From contig NZ_BSDD01000004.1 of the NCBI RefSeq assembly GCF_030268065.1, forward strand, positions 186,001 through 250,000: 64,000 nt of DNA, written 5' to 3'. The position numbers were made by a program, and so were the translations under genes. Positions 41,515 through 50,558 of this stretch are shown here, piece after piece. Origin of the DNA: Geothrix rubra. GTDB taxonomy: Bacteria > Acidobacteriota > Holophagae > Holophagales > Holophagaceae. Below the pieces are notes generated by a model. It had not been told where the DNA came from and did no database searches. It saw only the letters and a program-made list of their open reading frames with translations. How positions within the stretch are numbered: position 1 is the stretch's first letter; the number at the start of each line of letters is the position of its first letter.

Positions 41515-43647
41515 TCAGGCCTCCGGCGGCAGGGGCGGCAGCTTCCGGGTGACGGCCCCCACGCCGCTGGCCAGGAGGGTGTGCTCGTAGATCCGCAGCT
41601 GGCTGCGCAGGGGGGGATCCTGGTCGTCGAGGCCCCGCCGCAGCACGTCGCCCTCCGGCCCCAGCACCCGGCCCTTGAGGGTGTCGTGGAGCTGCAGCTC
41701 CAGCATCTCCACCACCTGGGCCGCCAGCACGGGATCGGCCAGGGGGAAGGCCAGCTCCACCCGGTGGTCCAGGTTGCGGGGCATGAGGTCGGCGCTGGCC
41801 AGGAGGGTCTCCGGCTGGCCGTCGTTGGCGAAGTGGTAGATGCGGGCGTGCTCCAGGAAGCGGTCCAGGATGGAGAGGGCCCGGATGTTCTCCGAGAGGC
41901 CCCGGACGCCGGGACGCAGGCAGCAGGTGCCCCGGACGATGAGGTCCACCTTCACGCCCGCGCGGCTGGCCTCGTAGAGCAGCTGGATGATCTGGGGCTC
42001 CACCAGGGCGTTCATCTTGAGGATCATGCGGGCCGGCCGGCCGGCCCGGGCGTGGTCGATCTCCCGGAGGATGCGCGCCGTCAGGCCCTTCTTCAGGTGC
42101 TGGGGCGCCACCAGGAGCTCGTGGAACCGCGGGGGCCGGGTGTAGCCGGTGAGCATGTTGAAGAGGTTGGCGAGGTCCTCGCCCAGCTCGGGCCGGGCCG
42201 TGAGGAGCCCCAGGTCGGAGTAGATGCGGCTGGTGCGCTCGTTGTAGTTGCCCGTGCCCAGATGGCAGTAGCGGCGGATGCCCTCCCGCTCCTGGCGCAC
42301 CACGAGGCAGGCCTTGCAGTGGATCTTGTGGTTGGGCAGGCCGTAGACCACGTGGACGCCCACCTTCTCGAGCCGCCGGGCCCAGGCGATGTTGGCGGCC
42401 TCGTCGAACCGGGCCCGCAGCTCCACGATGGCGGCCACCTGCTTGCCGCGCTCGGCCGCCCGCTCCAGGGCCGCCGCCACGGGGCTGTTCTGGGTGACGC
42501 GGTAGAGGGTCATCTTGATGGCCAGCACCCGCGGATCGTCCGCGGCTTCGCGGACGAAGCGGGCCACGCTGTCGTCGAAGCTCTGGTAGGGGTGGTGCAG
42601 CAGGATGTCGTTCCGGGAGATGGCGTCGAAGAGGTTCGCCGCCTGGTCCAGCTGGGGCACCGGCAGGGGCGGCAGGGGCGCGTCCTTCAGGCGCGGCAGG
42701 TCCACCTGGGCGTAGAGCTGCATCAGGTCCGAGAAGGCCGTGAGGCCGGAGCTGGGGTACAGGTCCTCCGGACTCAGCTCCATCTCCTCGATGAGCAGGT
42801 CGAGCACCTTGGCGGAGAGCCCCTTCTCGTACTGGAGGCGCACCACGGCGCCGCGGCGCCGGTCCCGGAGGCTCTCCTCCACGGTCTTGAGCAGGTCCTC
42901 GGAGGGATCCTCCTCCACCGGCTGGTCGGAGTCCCGCGTCACCCGGATGGCATGGCAGCTCCGCACCGCGTAGCCCAGGAAGAGCCGGGCCAGGTGGTGG
43001 CGCACCACGTCCTCCAGCATCACGAAGGCGTGGGTGCCGGGCGCCGAGGGCACCCGGAGGAAGCGCGTGGCCAGGGTGGTGGGCACGTGGATGAAGGAGA
43101 GCTCCGACGCCGGCAGGTCGCCGTCCAGCAGGCTGGCCTCCGGCTCGAGCTCCGCCACCAGCACCAGCACGCGGTTGCCCAGGCGGGGGAAGGGATGGCC
43201 CGTGTCCACGGCCAGGGGCGTGATGAGGGGCAGCAGGGCCCGCTCGAAGTGGTCCAGGACGAAGGCCGCCTGGGCGGGGTCCAGGTCCTTCGGATCCAGG
43301 ATGACGATGCCTTCCGCCTCCAGTTGGGGCTCGAGGATGGCGTGGAAGAGCTCGTGCTGCCGGGCGGAGTAGGCGTGGATCTTGGAGGCCACCCGCTCCA
43401 GGAGCTGCCGGGGCGAGAGCCCGTCGGGCCCCGGCTGGGTGATGCCGGCGTCGATCTGCCGCCAGATGCCGGCCACCCGCACCATGAAGAACTCATCCCA
43501 GTTGTTGGAGACGATGCTCAGGAACTTCACCCGCTCCAGGAGGGGCACCGAGGGGTCCTCGGCCTCCTCCATGACCCTGGCGTTGAAGTCCAGCCAGCTC
43601 AGCTCCCGGTTCAGGAGGTCTTCGGGGCGGGGCATGGGATGCGACAC
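41515..43647 (-). CDS. ppk: Polyphosphate kinase 1
   Basis: Makes polyphosphate from ATP. About 710 aa. N-terminal NRELSWLDFNARVMEEAED, central RRGAVVRLQYEKGLS, catalytic region CHLGTGNYNERTSRIYSDLG (the autophosphorylated His), second His region RIYHFANDGQPETLLASADL. GTG at 43647 is preferred (GAGG 7 nt upstream); an ATG 12 nt further in is possible. Confidence 0.96.
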   Translation of the reverse strand: MSHPMPRPEDLLNRELSWLDFNARVMEEAEDPSVPLLERVKFLSIVSNNWDEFFMVRVAGIWRQIDAGITQPGPDGLSPRQLLERVASKIHAYSARQHELFHAILEPQLEAEGIVILDPKDLDPAQAAFVLDHFERALLPLITPLAVDTGHPFPRLGNRVLVLVAELEPEASLLDGDLPASELSFIHVPTTLATRFLRVPSAPGTHAFVMLEDVVRHHLARLFLGYAVRSCHAIRVTRDSDQPVEEDPSEDLLKTVEESLRDRRRGAVVRLQYEKGLSAKVLDLLIEEMELSPEDLYPSSGLTAFSDLMQLYAQVDLPRLKDAPLPPLPVPQLDQAANLFDAISRNDILLHHPYQSFDDSVARFVREAADDPRVLAIKMTLYRVTQNSPVAAALERAAERGKQVAAIVELRARFDEAANIAWARRLEKVGVHVVYGLPNHKIHCKACLVVRQEREGIRRYCHLGTGNYNERTSRIYSDLGLLTARPELGEDLANLFNMLTGYTRPPRFHELLVAPQHLKKGLTARILREIDHARAGRPARMILKMNALVEPQIIQLLYEASRAGVKVDLIVRGTCCLRPGVRGLSENIRALSILDRFLEHARIYHFANDGQPETLLASADLMPRNLDHRVELAFPLADPVLAAQVVEMLELQLHDTLKGRVLGPEGDVLRRGLDDQDPPLRSQLRIYEHTLLASGVGAVTRKLPPLPPEA

Positions 43648-43717
43648 GGAGGGTCCTCTGCGGTGAATGGTAGCCGGATCCCACCCCGGGACTGCGCCCC
43701 CCCCGGCGGGAATCCCT

Positions 43718-43732
43718 CCTTGGAATCCAAGG
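43718..43732 (+). terminator. Short palindrome with T-run in the rplY leader
   Basis: CCTTGGA-A-TCCAAGG followed by GTTTTTC about 120 nt upstream of rplY. Could be a weak terminator or part of a leader. The rest of the ppk-rplY gap (43733-43853) contains a GGCAGCC/GGCTGCC stem just before the rplY Shine-Dalgarno and no gene. Confidence 0.3.
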
Positions 43733-43853
43733 GTTTTTCGGGCAAGATCGGAGGTTCGGTTCCCCATCGGGGGAATCCGAACGGTCCGCCCGGACCCGCC
43801 CCAACGAGAGGGCAGCCCGCCCGAGTGCGGAGGCTGCCAGGTAGGAGGAACCC

Positions 43854-44501
43854 ATGTCCCAGGACGTCCTGGTCGTCCCCAAGCGCGAGAAGTTCGGCAA
43901 GGCCGCCATCCGCGACCTCAAGAAGCAGGGGATGATCCCCGCCGTGGTCTACGGCCTGAATGAGCCCCCCGTCGCCATCGCCATCAGCCCCAAGTCCGTG
44001 GCCCGGGTGCTGGCCACCGACGCCGGCATGAACTCCGTGATGTTCCTCCAGCGCGAGGGCACGGACATCCAGCGCCACGTGATCATCAAGGACCTGCAGC
44101 GGGACCCCATCACCGGGCGCCTCCGCCACGTGGACTTCATGCGCGTGGACATGAGCCACAAGGTCCGCGTGAAGGTGCCCGTGCGCCTGACCGGCACCGC
44201 CATCGGCGTGAAGAGCGAGGGGGGCGTGCTCGACTTCGCCCACCGCGAGATCGAGGTGGAGTGCCTGCCCAGCCTGATCCCCGCGCACATCGACGTGGAC
44301 GTGACCGCCCTCAAGGTGGGTGACAGCCTCCGCTTCGACCAGCTCTCCCTGATCCCCAACGTCACCCTGGTCGGCGACGCCCACCAGGTGGTCTGCTCCA
44401 TCCACGGCAAGGCCGCGGAGGAGGAGGTCGCCCCCGCCGAGGCCACCGGCGCCGCCGAGCCCGAGGTGGTCAAGAAGGGCAAGAAGGACGAGAAGAAGTA
44501 G
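43854..44501 (+). CDS. rplY: 50S ribosomal protein L25/general stress protein Ctc
   Basis: 215 aa, the long (TL5/CTC) form: N-terminal 5S-rRNA-binding domain (KREKFGKAAIRDLKKQGMIP, VYGLNEPP, LQRDPITGRLRHVDFMRVDM) and the C-terminal beta domain, ending in an acidic-basic tail (VKKGKKDEKK). TAGGAGGAACCC directly before the ATG. Head of the rplY-pth-rpsF-rpsR set. Confidence 0.96.
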   Translation: MSQDVLVVPKREKFGKAAIRDLKKQGMIPAVVYGLNEPPVAIAISPKSVARVLATDAGMNSVMFLQREGTDIQRHVIIKDLQRDPITGRLRHVDFMRVDMSHKVRVKVPVRLTGTAIGVKSEGGVLDFAHREIEVECLPSLIPAHIDVDVTALKVGDSLRFDQLSLIPNVTLVGDAHQVVCSIHGKAAEEEVAPAEATGAAEPEVVKKGKKDEKK

Positions 44502-44526
44502 GGCCTTGAACCCTCAGTCTTCCATG

Positions 44527-44556
44527 CAAAGAACGCGGCCTTGGCCGCGTTCTTTG
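44527..44556. terminator. Terminator hairpin between rplY and pth
   Basis: CAAAGAACGCGGCC-TT-GGCCGCGTTCTTTG, a perfect 14-bp stem ending in TTTG. It lies 25 nt after the rplY stop. Because pth follows with no strong promoter visible, it may act as an attenuator rather than a full stop. Confidence 0.75.
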
Positions 44557-44560
44557 TTGA

Positions 44561-44581
44561 CGCCCGGGCGAAGCCCGGGCG
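44561..44581 (+). promoter_or_regulatory. Hairpin immediately before the pth Shine-Dalgarno
   Basis: CGCCCGGGC-GAA-GCCCGGGCG, a perfect 9-bp stem with GNRA-like closing, ending 2 nt before GGAG (44584). It leaves the Shine-Dalgarno exposed at its base and may guard against readthrough or stabilise the 5' end. Confidence 0.5.
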
Positions 44582-44594
44582 CTGGAGCGGATCC

Positions 44595-45200
44595 ATGTGG
44601 ACGCTTGTGCCTCTGGGCAACCCCGGCCCCGACTACCAGGACACGCGGCACAACCTGGGGCGGCTCATGCTCCAGCGCTGGATGGCGGACCGGAACCTGG
44701 CCCCGGCGCCGGCGAAGCGCTTCCCCTCGGGGACGCTCTATCCCCTCGGGGAGGGACTGCAGGCCCTGGTCCCTTCCACCTACATGAACCTCAGCGGCCA
44801 GGCCTGCGCCCAGGCCGCGGCCGCGGGCCTCTACCCCCGGCGCATGGTCCTGCTCTACGACGACAAGGACCTGCCCCTGGGCACCGGCCGCTTCCGGCTG
44901 GACGGCTCGGCGGGGGGCCACAACGGCCTGGCCTCCGTGTTCGAGCACCTGGGGACCCAGGAGATCGCCCGGCTGCGCCTGGGCATCGGCCCCTTCGAGC
45001 GGCCCCTGGCGGACTTCGTCCTCGGCCACTGGACGGAGGCGGAATGGGACCGGATCGACGCCCTGGACGCCCCCTTCGCCCGGTTCCTGGCGTTGCTGGC
45101 CGGGGCGGAGGACCTGGGGGCCCTGGGCAACCGGGTGAACCCCGCGGCCTTCTGGGAGCCCGTGGGGGACGGGGACGCCGGATCCCAGACTTTCCGTTGA
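44595..45200 (+). CDS. pth: Peptidyl-tRNA hydrolase
   Basis: Recycles peptidyl-tRNA. 201 aa. LGNPGPDYQDTRHNLGRLML (catalytic His), STYMNLSGQA, LYDDKDLPLGTGRFR (Asp) and GSAGGHNGLASVFEHLGTQE. GGAG 7 nt upstream of the ATG. Confidence 0.97.
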   Translation: MWTLVPLGNPGPDYQDTRHNLGRLMLQRWMADRNLAPAPAKRFPSGTLYPLGEGLQALVPSTYMNLSGQACAQAAAAGLYPRRMVLLYDDKDLPLGTGRFRLDGSAGGHNGLASVFEHLGTQEIARLRLGIGPFERPLADFVLGHWTEAEWDRIDALDAPFARFLALLAGAEDLGALGNRVNPAAFWEPVGDGDAGSQTFR

Positions 45201-45307
45201 TTTCCGGGCCCTTCCGGGCGAAACTACCTGTTCGCGCCCTCCGCTGGGGGGCGTCTTCCTTGCTCCCTGGAATCCATGAGGGGGCTTCACATCCACAAGG
45301 AGGACAG

Positions 45308-45697
45308 ATGCGTCGCTACGAGACCATCTTCATCGCCTCCCCCACGCTGACGGACGAGCAGAGCGATGAGCTCGTCAAGCAGTTCGAGGGGATCATTGCC
45401 GAGCAGGGTGGCGAGCTGCTCAAGACCGACAAGTGGGGCCGCAAGAAGCTGGCCTACGAGGTCCAGAAGTTCAGCGAGGGCTACTACACGCTGTTCGAGA
45501 TGAACGCGGGCCCCGACCTCATCGCCGAGCTGGAGCGCCGCTTCCGCAACCACGATGCGGTCATCAAGTTCCTGAGCGTCCGCATGGACGAGGCCGACAA
45601 GGCCGCGGGCCGCGCCAAGCAGCGCATCGAGCGCGAGAGCAAGCGCAAGGCCCAGGCCGGCATCAAGGATCGCGCACCTGAGGAGGTGGTCGGATGA
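45308..45697 (+). CDS. rpsF: 30S ribosomal protein S6
   Basis: 129 aa. [60 protein letters not shown] are standard. The tail is longer and basic. AAGGAGGACAG precedes the ATG. TTGATT (45197-45202) and GAAACT (45220-45225), 17 bp apart, may be its promoter. Confidence 0.97.
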   Translation: MRRYETIFIASPTLTDEQSDELVKQFEGIIAEQGGELLKTDKWGRKKLAYEVQKFSEGYYTLFEMNAGPDLIAELERRFRNHDAVIKFLSVRMDEADKAAGRAKQRIERESKRKAQAGIKDRAPEEVVG

Positions 45698-45960
45698 AGC
45701 GCCGAGCTGACGCCAAGAAGGGCAAGCCCAAGAAGAAGAAGGCTTTTGGGGGACGACGCGCGAAGTTCTGCAAGTTCTGCGTCGAGAAGTCCCTCACGAT
45801 CGACTACAAGGACGTGAAGACCCTCCAGGCCTTCACCCCCGAGCGCGGCAAGGTGCTGCCCCGCCGCACCAGCGGCGTGTGTGCCAACCACCAGCGCATG
45901 CTCGTGGAAGCCATCAAGCGCGCCCGCAACATCGCCCTGCTGCCCTTCGCCACGGACTAG
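45694..45960 (+). CDS. rpsR: 30S ribosomal protein S18 (zinc-binding form)
   Basis: 88 aa. [52 protein letters not shown]. The CxxC plus CxxH quartet marks the zinc-binding form. ATGA overlap with rpsF. No ssb lies between them, and rplI does not follow. Confidence 0.98.
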   Translation: MKRRADAKKGKPKKKKAFGGRRAKFCKFCVEKSLTIDYKDVKTLQAFTPERGKVLPRRTSGVCANHQRMLVEAIKRARNIALLPFATD

Positions 45961-45981
45961 TCCGGGCGCTGGTGGTTTTTC

Positions 45982-46013
45982 AAAAGGGGGGGCCATTCGG
46001 CCCCCCCTTTTTT
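45982..46013 (+). terminator. Rho-independent terminator after rpsR
   Basis: GGGGGGGCC-ATTC-GGCCCCCCC followed by TTTTTT, flanked by AAAA/TTTT. Strong, textbook terminator of the ribosomal-protein transcript. Confidence 0.92.
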
Positions 46014-46052
46014 CCGCACGGAAGCCTCCTCGCGGCGGCCGGCGGGGGGACC

Positions 46053-46544
46053 TCACTTCCAGAGAAGCCAGGTGACGGCGAAGGCCGCCAGCACGAGGAG
46101 GAGGGCCAGGCCCCACCTCCGCCGCCCCGGCGGCGTCGACTTCCCCCCGTGGCGCACAAGGTGGAGGGTGCCGCCGACGGCCTCCCGGGGCGAGCCGTAC
46201 CAGAAGGCCTTCTGGCGCGAGGTCATCTCCTCGTCGAACCGGCCGCTGGGAATGGCGTCGAGGAGGCGCTGGTACTCCTTCGGCACCGCCGTCTCGGGCG
46301 ACATCTGGCGGATGAAGCGGATCAGGCTGGTGAAGCACCCGATGCCGTTGTCCCAGCGGTGGAAGAGCCGCGAGGCGACCACGGCGACGCGGATCTCCTC
46401 GAGGGCGCCCGCCGCCCGCCGCAGATCGCCGGACGTGGCCGCCTCCGCGGCCTGGTCCAGCAGGTCCAGCGTCCGCTCCTCCCCGAGGGCGCTCGCCGCA
46501 CGCGCGAAGGTGCCCCGTTCCGCTTCCCAGTCGTAGGCGCCCAT
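46053..46544 (-). CDS. Tail-anchored protein of unknown function
   Basis: 163 aa, helical, with a C-terminal hydrophobic anchor (about 143-161: WGLALLLVLAAFAVTWLLW) preceded by a basic stretch. Core: MGAYDWEAERGTFARAASAL, FHRWDNGIGCFTSLIRFIRQ, VPKEYQRLLDAIPSGRFDEE. No family recognised. GGGGAGG lies 7 nt before the ATG, and TATGAT further upstream is a plausible -10. Confidence 0.65.
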   Translation of the reverse strand: MGAYDWEAERGTFARAASALGEERTLDLLDQAAEAATSGDLRRAAGALEEIRVAVVASRLFHRWDNGIGCFTSLIRFIRQMSPETAVPKEYQRLLDAIPSGRFDEEMTSRQKAFWYGSPREAVGGTLHLVRHGGKSTPPGRRRWGLALLLVLAAFAVTWLLWK

Positions 46545-46624
46545 GGGAGACCTCCCCGGGGATCATACCCGGGGGGAGACGGCGCGCGGGGGCCGGAGCC
46601 CCCGCGCGCGGCCCTGCTGCCGGG

Positions 46625-47932
46625 TCACTCCGTCTCGCCCGCCAGGGCCGGCATCTCGGCCAGGGGTGCGGCCTCGGACCGTCCGCCCAGCGTGGCGTGG
46701 AACGTCTCCCAGTCCAGCTCCTTCTCCCAGCTGGCCATCACCACGGCGGCGATGCAGTTGCCGATGTGGTTGGTGATGGCCCGGGCCTCGGACATGAACT
46801 TGTCGATGCCCAGGATCAGCGCCATGCCGGCCACGGGGATGCCCGGCACCACCGCCAGGGTGGCCGCCAGGGTGATGAAGCCGGATCCGGTCACACCGGC
46901 CGCGCCCTTGCTGGTGATCATCGCCACCACCAGGATGCCCAGCTGCTGGCCCAGGGTGAGCTCGATGCCCATGGCCTGGGCGATGAAGAGCGAGGCCAGG
47001 GTCATGTAGATGTTGGTGCCGTCCAGGTTGAACGAGTAGCCCGTGGGGATCACCAGGCCGACGACCGACTTGGAGAGGCCCAGCTTCTCCATCTTCTCCA
47101 TGAGGGGGATCAGCGCGGACTCGGAGGAGCTGGTGGCCATGACGAGCAGGAGCTCATCCTTGATGTAGCCCACCACCTTGAAGATGTTGAAGCCCGCCAG
47201 CCGGGCGATGAGCCCCAGCACCACGAAGATGAAGACGGCGCAGGTCGCGTAGAAGAGCAGGATCAGCTGCGCCATGGGCAGCAGGGACTTCAGGCCGAAC
47301 TTGCCGATGGTGTAGGCGATGGCCGCGCCGGCGCCCAGGGGGGCGAGGTAGAGGATCTGCTTCATGACGCCGAAGAACATCTTGCTGAGGCCCTCCAGGA
47401 AGCCGATGAGGGGGGCCTTGTACTTGTCGTTCAGGGCCGCGACCGAGAACCCCAGCAGCACGGAGATCAGCAGCACCTGCAGGATGTCCCCGTCCGTGAA
47501 GGCGCTGAACAGGGTCTTGGGGATCATCTTCAGCAGGTGGTCCGTGATGGTGAGGTGCTGGGCCTGGGTGACGTAGCCGGCCACGAGCTTGGGATCGAGC
47601 TTGGCGGGGTCGGCGTGGAAGCTCCGCCCCGGCCCGAAGACATTGGCCATCACGAGGCCGATCACCAGGGCCAGGGTGCTCACCACCTCGAAGTAGAGGA
47701 TGGCCTTCCCGCCCACGCGGCCGGCCTTCTTGATGCTGCCGGAGCCCGCGATCCCCAGCACCACGCTGCAGAGGATCACCGGCGGGATGAGCATCTTGAT
47801 CAGGTTGATGAAGCCATCGGCCAGGGGCTGCATCTTCACGGCGACGCCGGGATAGAAGTGCCCCAGCACGGCGCCGAGGAGAATCATGAACGCGACCCAG
47901 TTGTAGAGCTTGGAAGCGGCTCGCTTGAGCAT
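46625..47932 (-). CDS. dctA: C4-dicarboxylate/H+ (Na+) symporter, DctA/GltP family
   Basis: 435 aa from the ATG at 47932. Signatures of the dicarboxylate/amino-acid:cation symporters: the serine-rich loop MATSSSESALIPLMEKMEKL, PTGYSFNLDGTNIYMTLASL, MITSKGAAGVTGSGFITLAA, IDKFMSEARAITNHIGN. It sits next to a DcuS/DcuR-type two-component system, pointing to succinate, fumarate or malate uptake. Expression is probably dicarboxylate-induced. AAAGGA precedes the ATG. Confidence 0.93.
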   Translation of the reverse strand: MLKRAASKLYNWVAFMILLGAVLGHFYPGVAVKMQPLADGFINLIKMLIPPVILCSVVLGIAGSGSIKKAGRVGGKAILYFEVVSTLALVIGLVMANVFGPGRSFHADPAKLDPKLVAGYVTQAQHLTITDHLLKMIPKTLFSAFTDGDILQVLLISVLLGFSVAALNDKYKAPLIGFLEGLSKMFFGVMKQILYLAPLGAGAAIAYTIGKFGLKSLLPMAQLILLFYATCAVFIFVVLGLIARLAGFNIFKVVGYIKDELLLVMATSSSESALIPLMEKMEKLGLSKSVVGLVIPTGYSFNLDGTNIYMTLASLFIAQAMGIELTLGQQLGILVVAMITSKGAAGVTGSGFITLAATLAVVPGIPVAGMALILGIDKFMSEARAITNHIGNCIAAVVMASWEKELDWETFHATLGGRSEAAPLAEMPALAGETE

Positions 47933-48049
47933 GCGGGAGTCCTTTCGGGAATGCGGGTACGGGGACGGGGCGGCCCTGGGTGAGGCCGGATGCGGAGGCG
48001 GTGGGAAAGAGGACCGGGTCGCGGGACGTGCCGGGCGGGCAACCACACG

Positions 48050-48062
48050 ACCACCAGGTGGT
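48050..48062. promoter_or_regulatory. Palindrome upstream of dctA
   Basis: ACCACC-A-GGTGGT, a perfect inverted repeat in the 231-nt gap between dctA and the response-regulator gene, about 120 nt upstream of the dctA ATG. Candidate binding site for the adjacent response regulator. Confidence 0.45.
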
Positions 48063-48163
48063 TTTCCAGATTCTCGGCCGCCCGGCCGGAGGCGGGGCGT
48101 TCTGGAAGTTGATTCCGGGATCTGAAACTTTTGAAAGCGGACCCCGTCCGTTCGCCCGGAGGT

Positions 48164-48880
48164 TCAGAGGTACCGCTGGACCTCGCGCAGGTAGCCCTTC
48201 TGGAGCAGGAAGCGGTGGACCGGCCGCCCGCCGGTGCCGTACCCGGGTTCCATGCGAAGCACCTTGAGCTCGCAGAGGAACTCGCAGTACTTCCGGACGG
48301 ACACCCGCGAGAGGCCCACCTGCTGGCCGATGGCCTCGCTGGTGAACCAGGGGGTCGCCTCCGGCCAGGCGGTGATGGCCTGCAGCACCTTGTCCAGGGT
48401 GTTCCGGTCCAGCCCCTTGGGCAGGCCCTCCGCCTTCCGGCCCTCAGTGGGACGGCGGGCCAGGCGCCGGTCGAGCTCGGCCTGGTCGAGGGCCTCCCCG
48501 CGCCGGATCATGTGCCGGGTCTCGCGGTAGTGCTCCAGCGCCTGCTTGAGCCGCTCGAACTCGAAGGGCTTGATGAGGTAGTCCATGGCCCCCAGCTTCA
48601 GGGCCCGGTCGAGGGTGGCGGTGTCCCGGGCGGCCGTCACGAAGATCACGTCCACCTCCAGGGCCTGCCGGCGGATCTCGGCCATGAGCTCGATCCCGCT
48701 CTGGCCGGGCATGAAGATGTCCAGCAGCAGGAGGTCCACCGGCCGCGACTGGAGCAGCGCCAGGGCCTCGGAGGCGCCCCGCACGGAGGCCACCAGCTCG
48801 AAGCCCGCCACCCGGCTCAGGTACATGCGGTTGAGTTCGGCCACCATGGGATCGTCTTCCACCAGCAGCACGCGGATCAT
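48164..48880 (-). CDS. Response regulator, CitB/DcuR family
   Basis: 238 aa. Receiver domain (LLVEDDPMVAELNRMYLSRV; phospho-acceptor Asp54 in LLLDIFMPGQSG; Lys in DYLIKPFEF) and a C-terminal winged-helix output region (TSEAIGQQVGLSRVSVRKYC). Controls the dctA gene on the same strand by analogy with DcuSR. ATGA overlap with the sensor gene. Confidence 0.92.
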   Translation of the reverse strand: MIRVLLVEDDPMVAELNRMYLSRVAGFELVASVRGASEALALLQSRPVDLLLLDIFMPGQSGIELMAEIRRQALEVDVIFVTAARDTATLDRALKLGAMDYLIKPFEFERLKQALEHYRETRHMIRRGEALDQAELDRRLARRPTEGRKAEGLPKGLDRNTLDKVLQAITAWPEATPWFTSEAIGQQVGLSRVSVRKYCEFLCELKVLRMEPGYGTGGRPVHRFLLQKGYLREVQRYL

Positions 48881-50490
48881 GGCGCCTCCCCGGGAAGCAG
48901 GGTGAGCGAGGCGGAGAAGACGGCGCCCCCCGCCTCCCCGTTCCGGCCCTCGAGACGGCCGCCCCGCGCCTCGACTGTGCGGGCGGCCTGCCAGAGCCCC
49001 AGGCCGCGGTTCTCGCCCTTCGTGGAGTAGCCCCGCGCGAAGGCCCCCGCCAGGATCTCCCCGGGCAGCCCCGGCCCGCTGTCCGCCACGGCCAGGTGCA
49101 GCCGGGCGCCCTCGGGATGCAGGGCCACCCGGATCTCCCGCTGGGGCCCGGTCCCGATCGCCTCCACCGCGTTCTCCAGCAGGTTCCCCAGGACCGTGAC
49201 GAGGTCGTGGGCCACCGCGTCGTCGGGGAGGGGGGGCAGCGAGGCCTCGGGATCCAGCTGCATGAGGATGTCCTGCTCCCGGGCGGAGGCGAACCGGGCC
49301 AGCAGGAAGCCCGCGACGACCGGATCCTTGATCCGCTGCACCACGAAGCCCACCTCGTCGTCCAGCCGCCCCACCACCCCGGCGATGAAGGTCTTGAGCC
49401 GTTCGTACTCCTCCAGCCGCACGAGCCCGAGGATCACATGCAGCTTGTTCATGAACTCGTGGGTCTGGGCCCGGAGGGCATCGGCGTAGAACCGGACTCC
49501 CGTGAGCTGTTCCGCCAGCCGGTTCATCTCCGTCTTGTCCCGGAAGGTGGCCAGGGCCCCGGCCATGCGGCCCTCGACCAGCACGGGGACCCGGTTGGTC
49601 AGGATGGGCAGGCCCAGGATGTCGCCCTCCTGGTCGTACTCCGCCTGCCCCGTCTCCACGATGGTCCGGAGGCGCGAGCTGGGCAGCACCTCCTCCACCG
49701 GGCGGCCCACCAGCTCGCCGTGGCTTCCCGCCCGGGCGAACAGCCGCTGGGCCTCCTCGTTGACGATGGTGACCCGGAGCTCCCGGTCCACCCCGAGGAT
49801 GCCCTCCCGCACGGAATCCAGCATGGCGTTGCGCTGCTGGAGCAGGGTGGCGATCTCCTGGGGTTCCATGCCCAGGAGGATCTTCTTCACCCGCCCGCCC
49901 AGGTACATGGCCCCCAGGATGCCGGCCCCGAAGCCGATGAGGCCCCCCAGGGCGATGCGCTTCCGCACGCTGACGATCGTGCGGTCCACCCCCGACTGCA
50001 GGATTCCCACGGCCACCGCCCCCACCTGCCGGTCGCCGTCCCGCACGGGCGTGAAGGCCCGCATGGACAGCCCGAGGGTGCCCTTGGCCGCCGACAGGTA
50101 GGACCGGCCGCGGTACACGTCGGCATCGTCGCCCCCGGCGAACCGCTCGCCGAGCTGCGCGGGATTGGGATGCGAGAGGCGCCGCCCCTGCATGTCCACC
50201 ACCACCACGTAGTCCACGCCGGATTCCTGCCGGATCCGCTCCGCGTAGGCCTGGACCTCGGCCGGGAGGCGCCGCCCCGCCAGCCCCTCGCGCACCACCT
50301 CGGCCTCGGCCGTGATCCGGGAGAGCAGGGCCACCTTCCCGCCCAGGGCCTCCCGGGTCTGGCGGGCCATGCGCCAGTCCACCATGACGCCCGTGACGAG
50401 CAGGGCCAGCCCCAGGATCAGCGACACCAGGATCGTGATCCGGGTCCTGAGCTGAAGCACGGGGCGCATCCTGGGCATGGTAGGGACCAT
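48877..50490 (-). CDS. Sensor histidine kinase, DcuS/CitA family
   Basis: 537 aa. First membrane helix (about 17-37), periplasmic PDC-type sensor domain (about 40-175), second helix (about 180-197), PAS domain (about 220-325), then the SpoOB-like dimerisation helix with THEFMNKLHVILGLVRLEEY (His344) and HATPase domain (NLLENAVEAIG, DSGPGLP, STKGENRGLGLWQ). Likely senses C4-dicarboxylates in the periplasm. Start among M1/M5/M8 is uncertain. Confidence 0.92.
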   Translation of the reverse strand: MVPTMPRMRPVLQLRTRITILVSLILGLALLVTGVMVDWRMARQTREALGGKVALLSRITAEAEVVREGLAGRRLPAEVQAYAERIRQESGVDYVVVVDMQGRRLSHPNPAQLGERFAGGDDADVYRGRSYLSAAKGTLGLSMRAFTPVRDGDRQVGAVAVGILQSGVDRTIVSVRKRIALGGLIGFGAGILGAMYLGGRVKKILLGMEPQEIATLLQQRNAMLDSVREGILGVDRELRVTIVNEEAQRLFARAGSHGELVGRPVEEVLPSSRLRTIVETGQAEYDQEGDILGLPILTNRVPVLVEGRMAGALATFRDKTEMNRLAEQLTGVRFYADALRAQTHEFMNKLHVILGLVRLEEYERLKTFIAGVVGRLDDEVGFVVQRIKDPVVAGFLLARFASAREQDILMQLDPEASLPPLPDDAVAHDLVTVLGNLLENAVEAIGTGPQREIRVALHPEGARLHLAVADSGPGLPGEILAGAFARGYSTKGENRGLGLWQAARTVEARGGRLEGRNGEAGGAVFSASLTLLPGEAP

Positions 50491-50558
50491 CGTAGGGCGG
50501 ACGGCCCGGGAAAGGCGAGGCCGGCGGGTCGGGCCCGGTTCTCGGGTAATCTAGGCCC

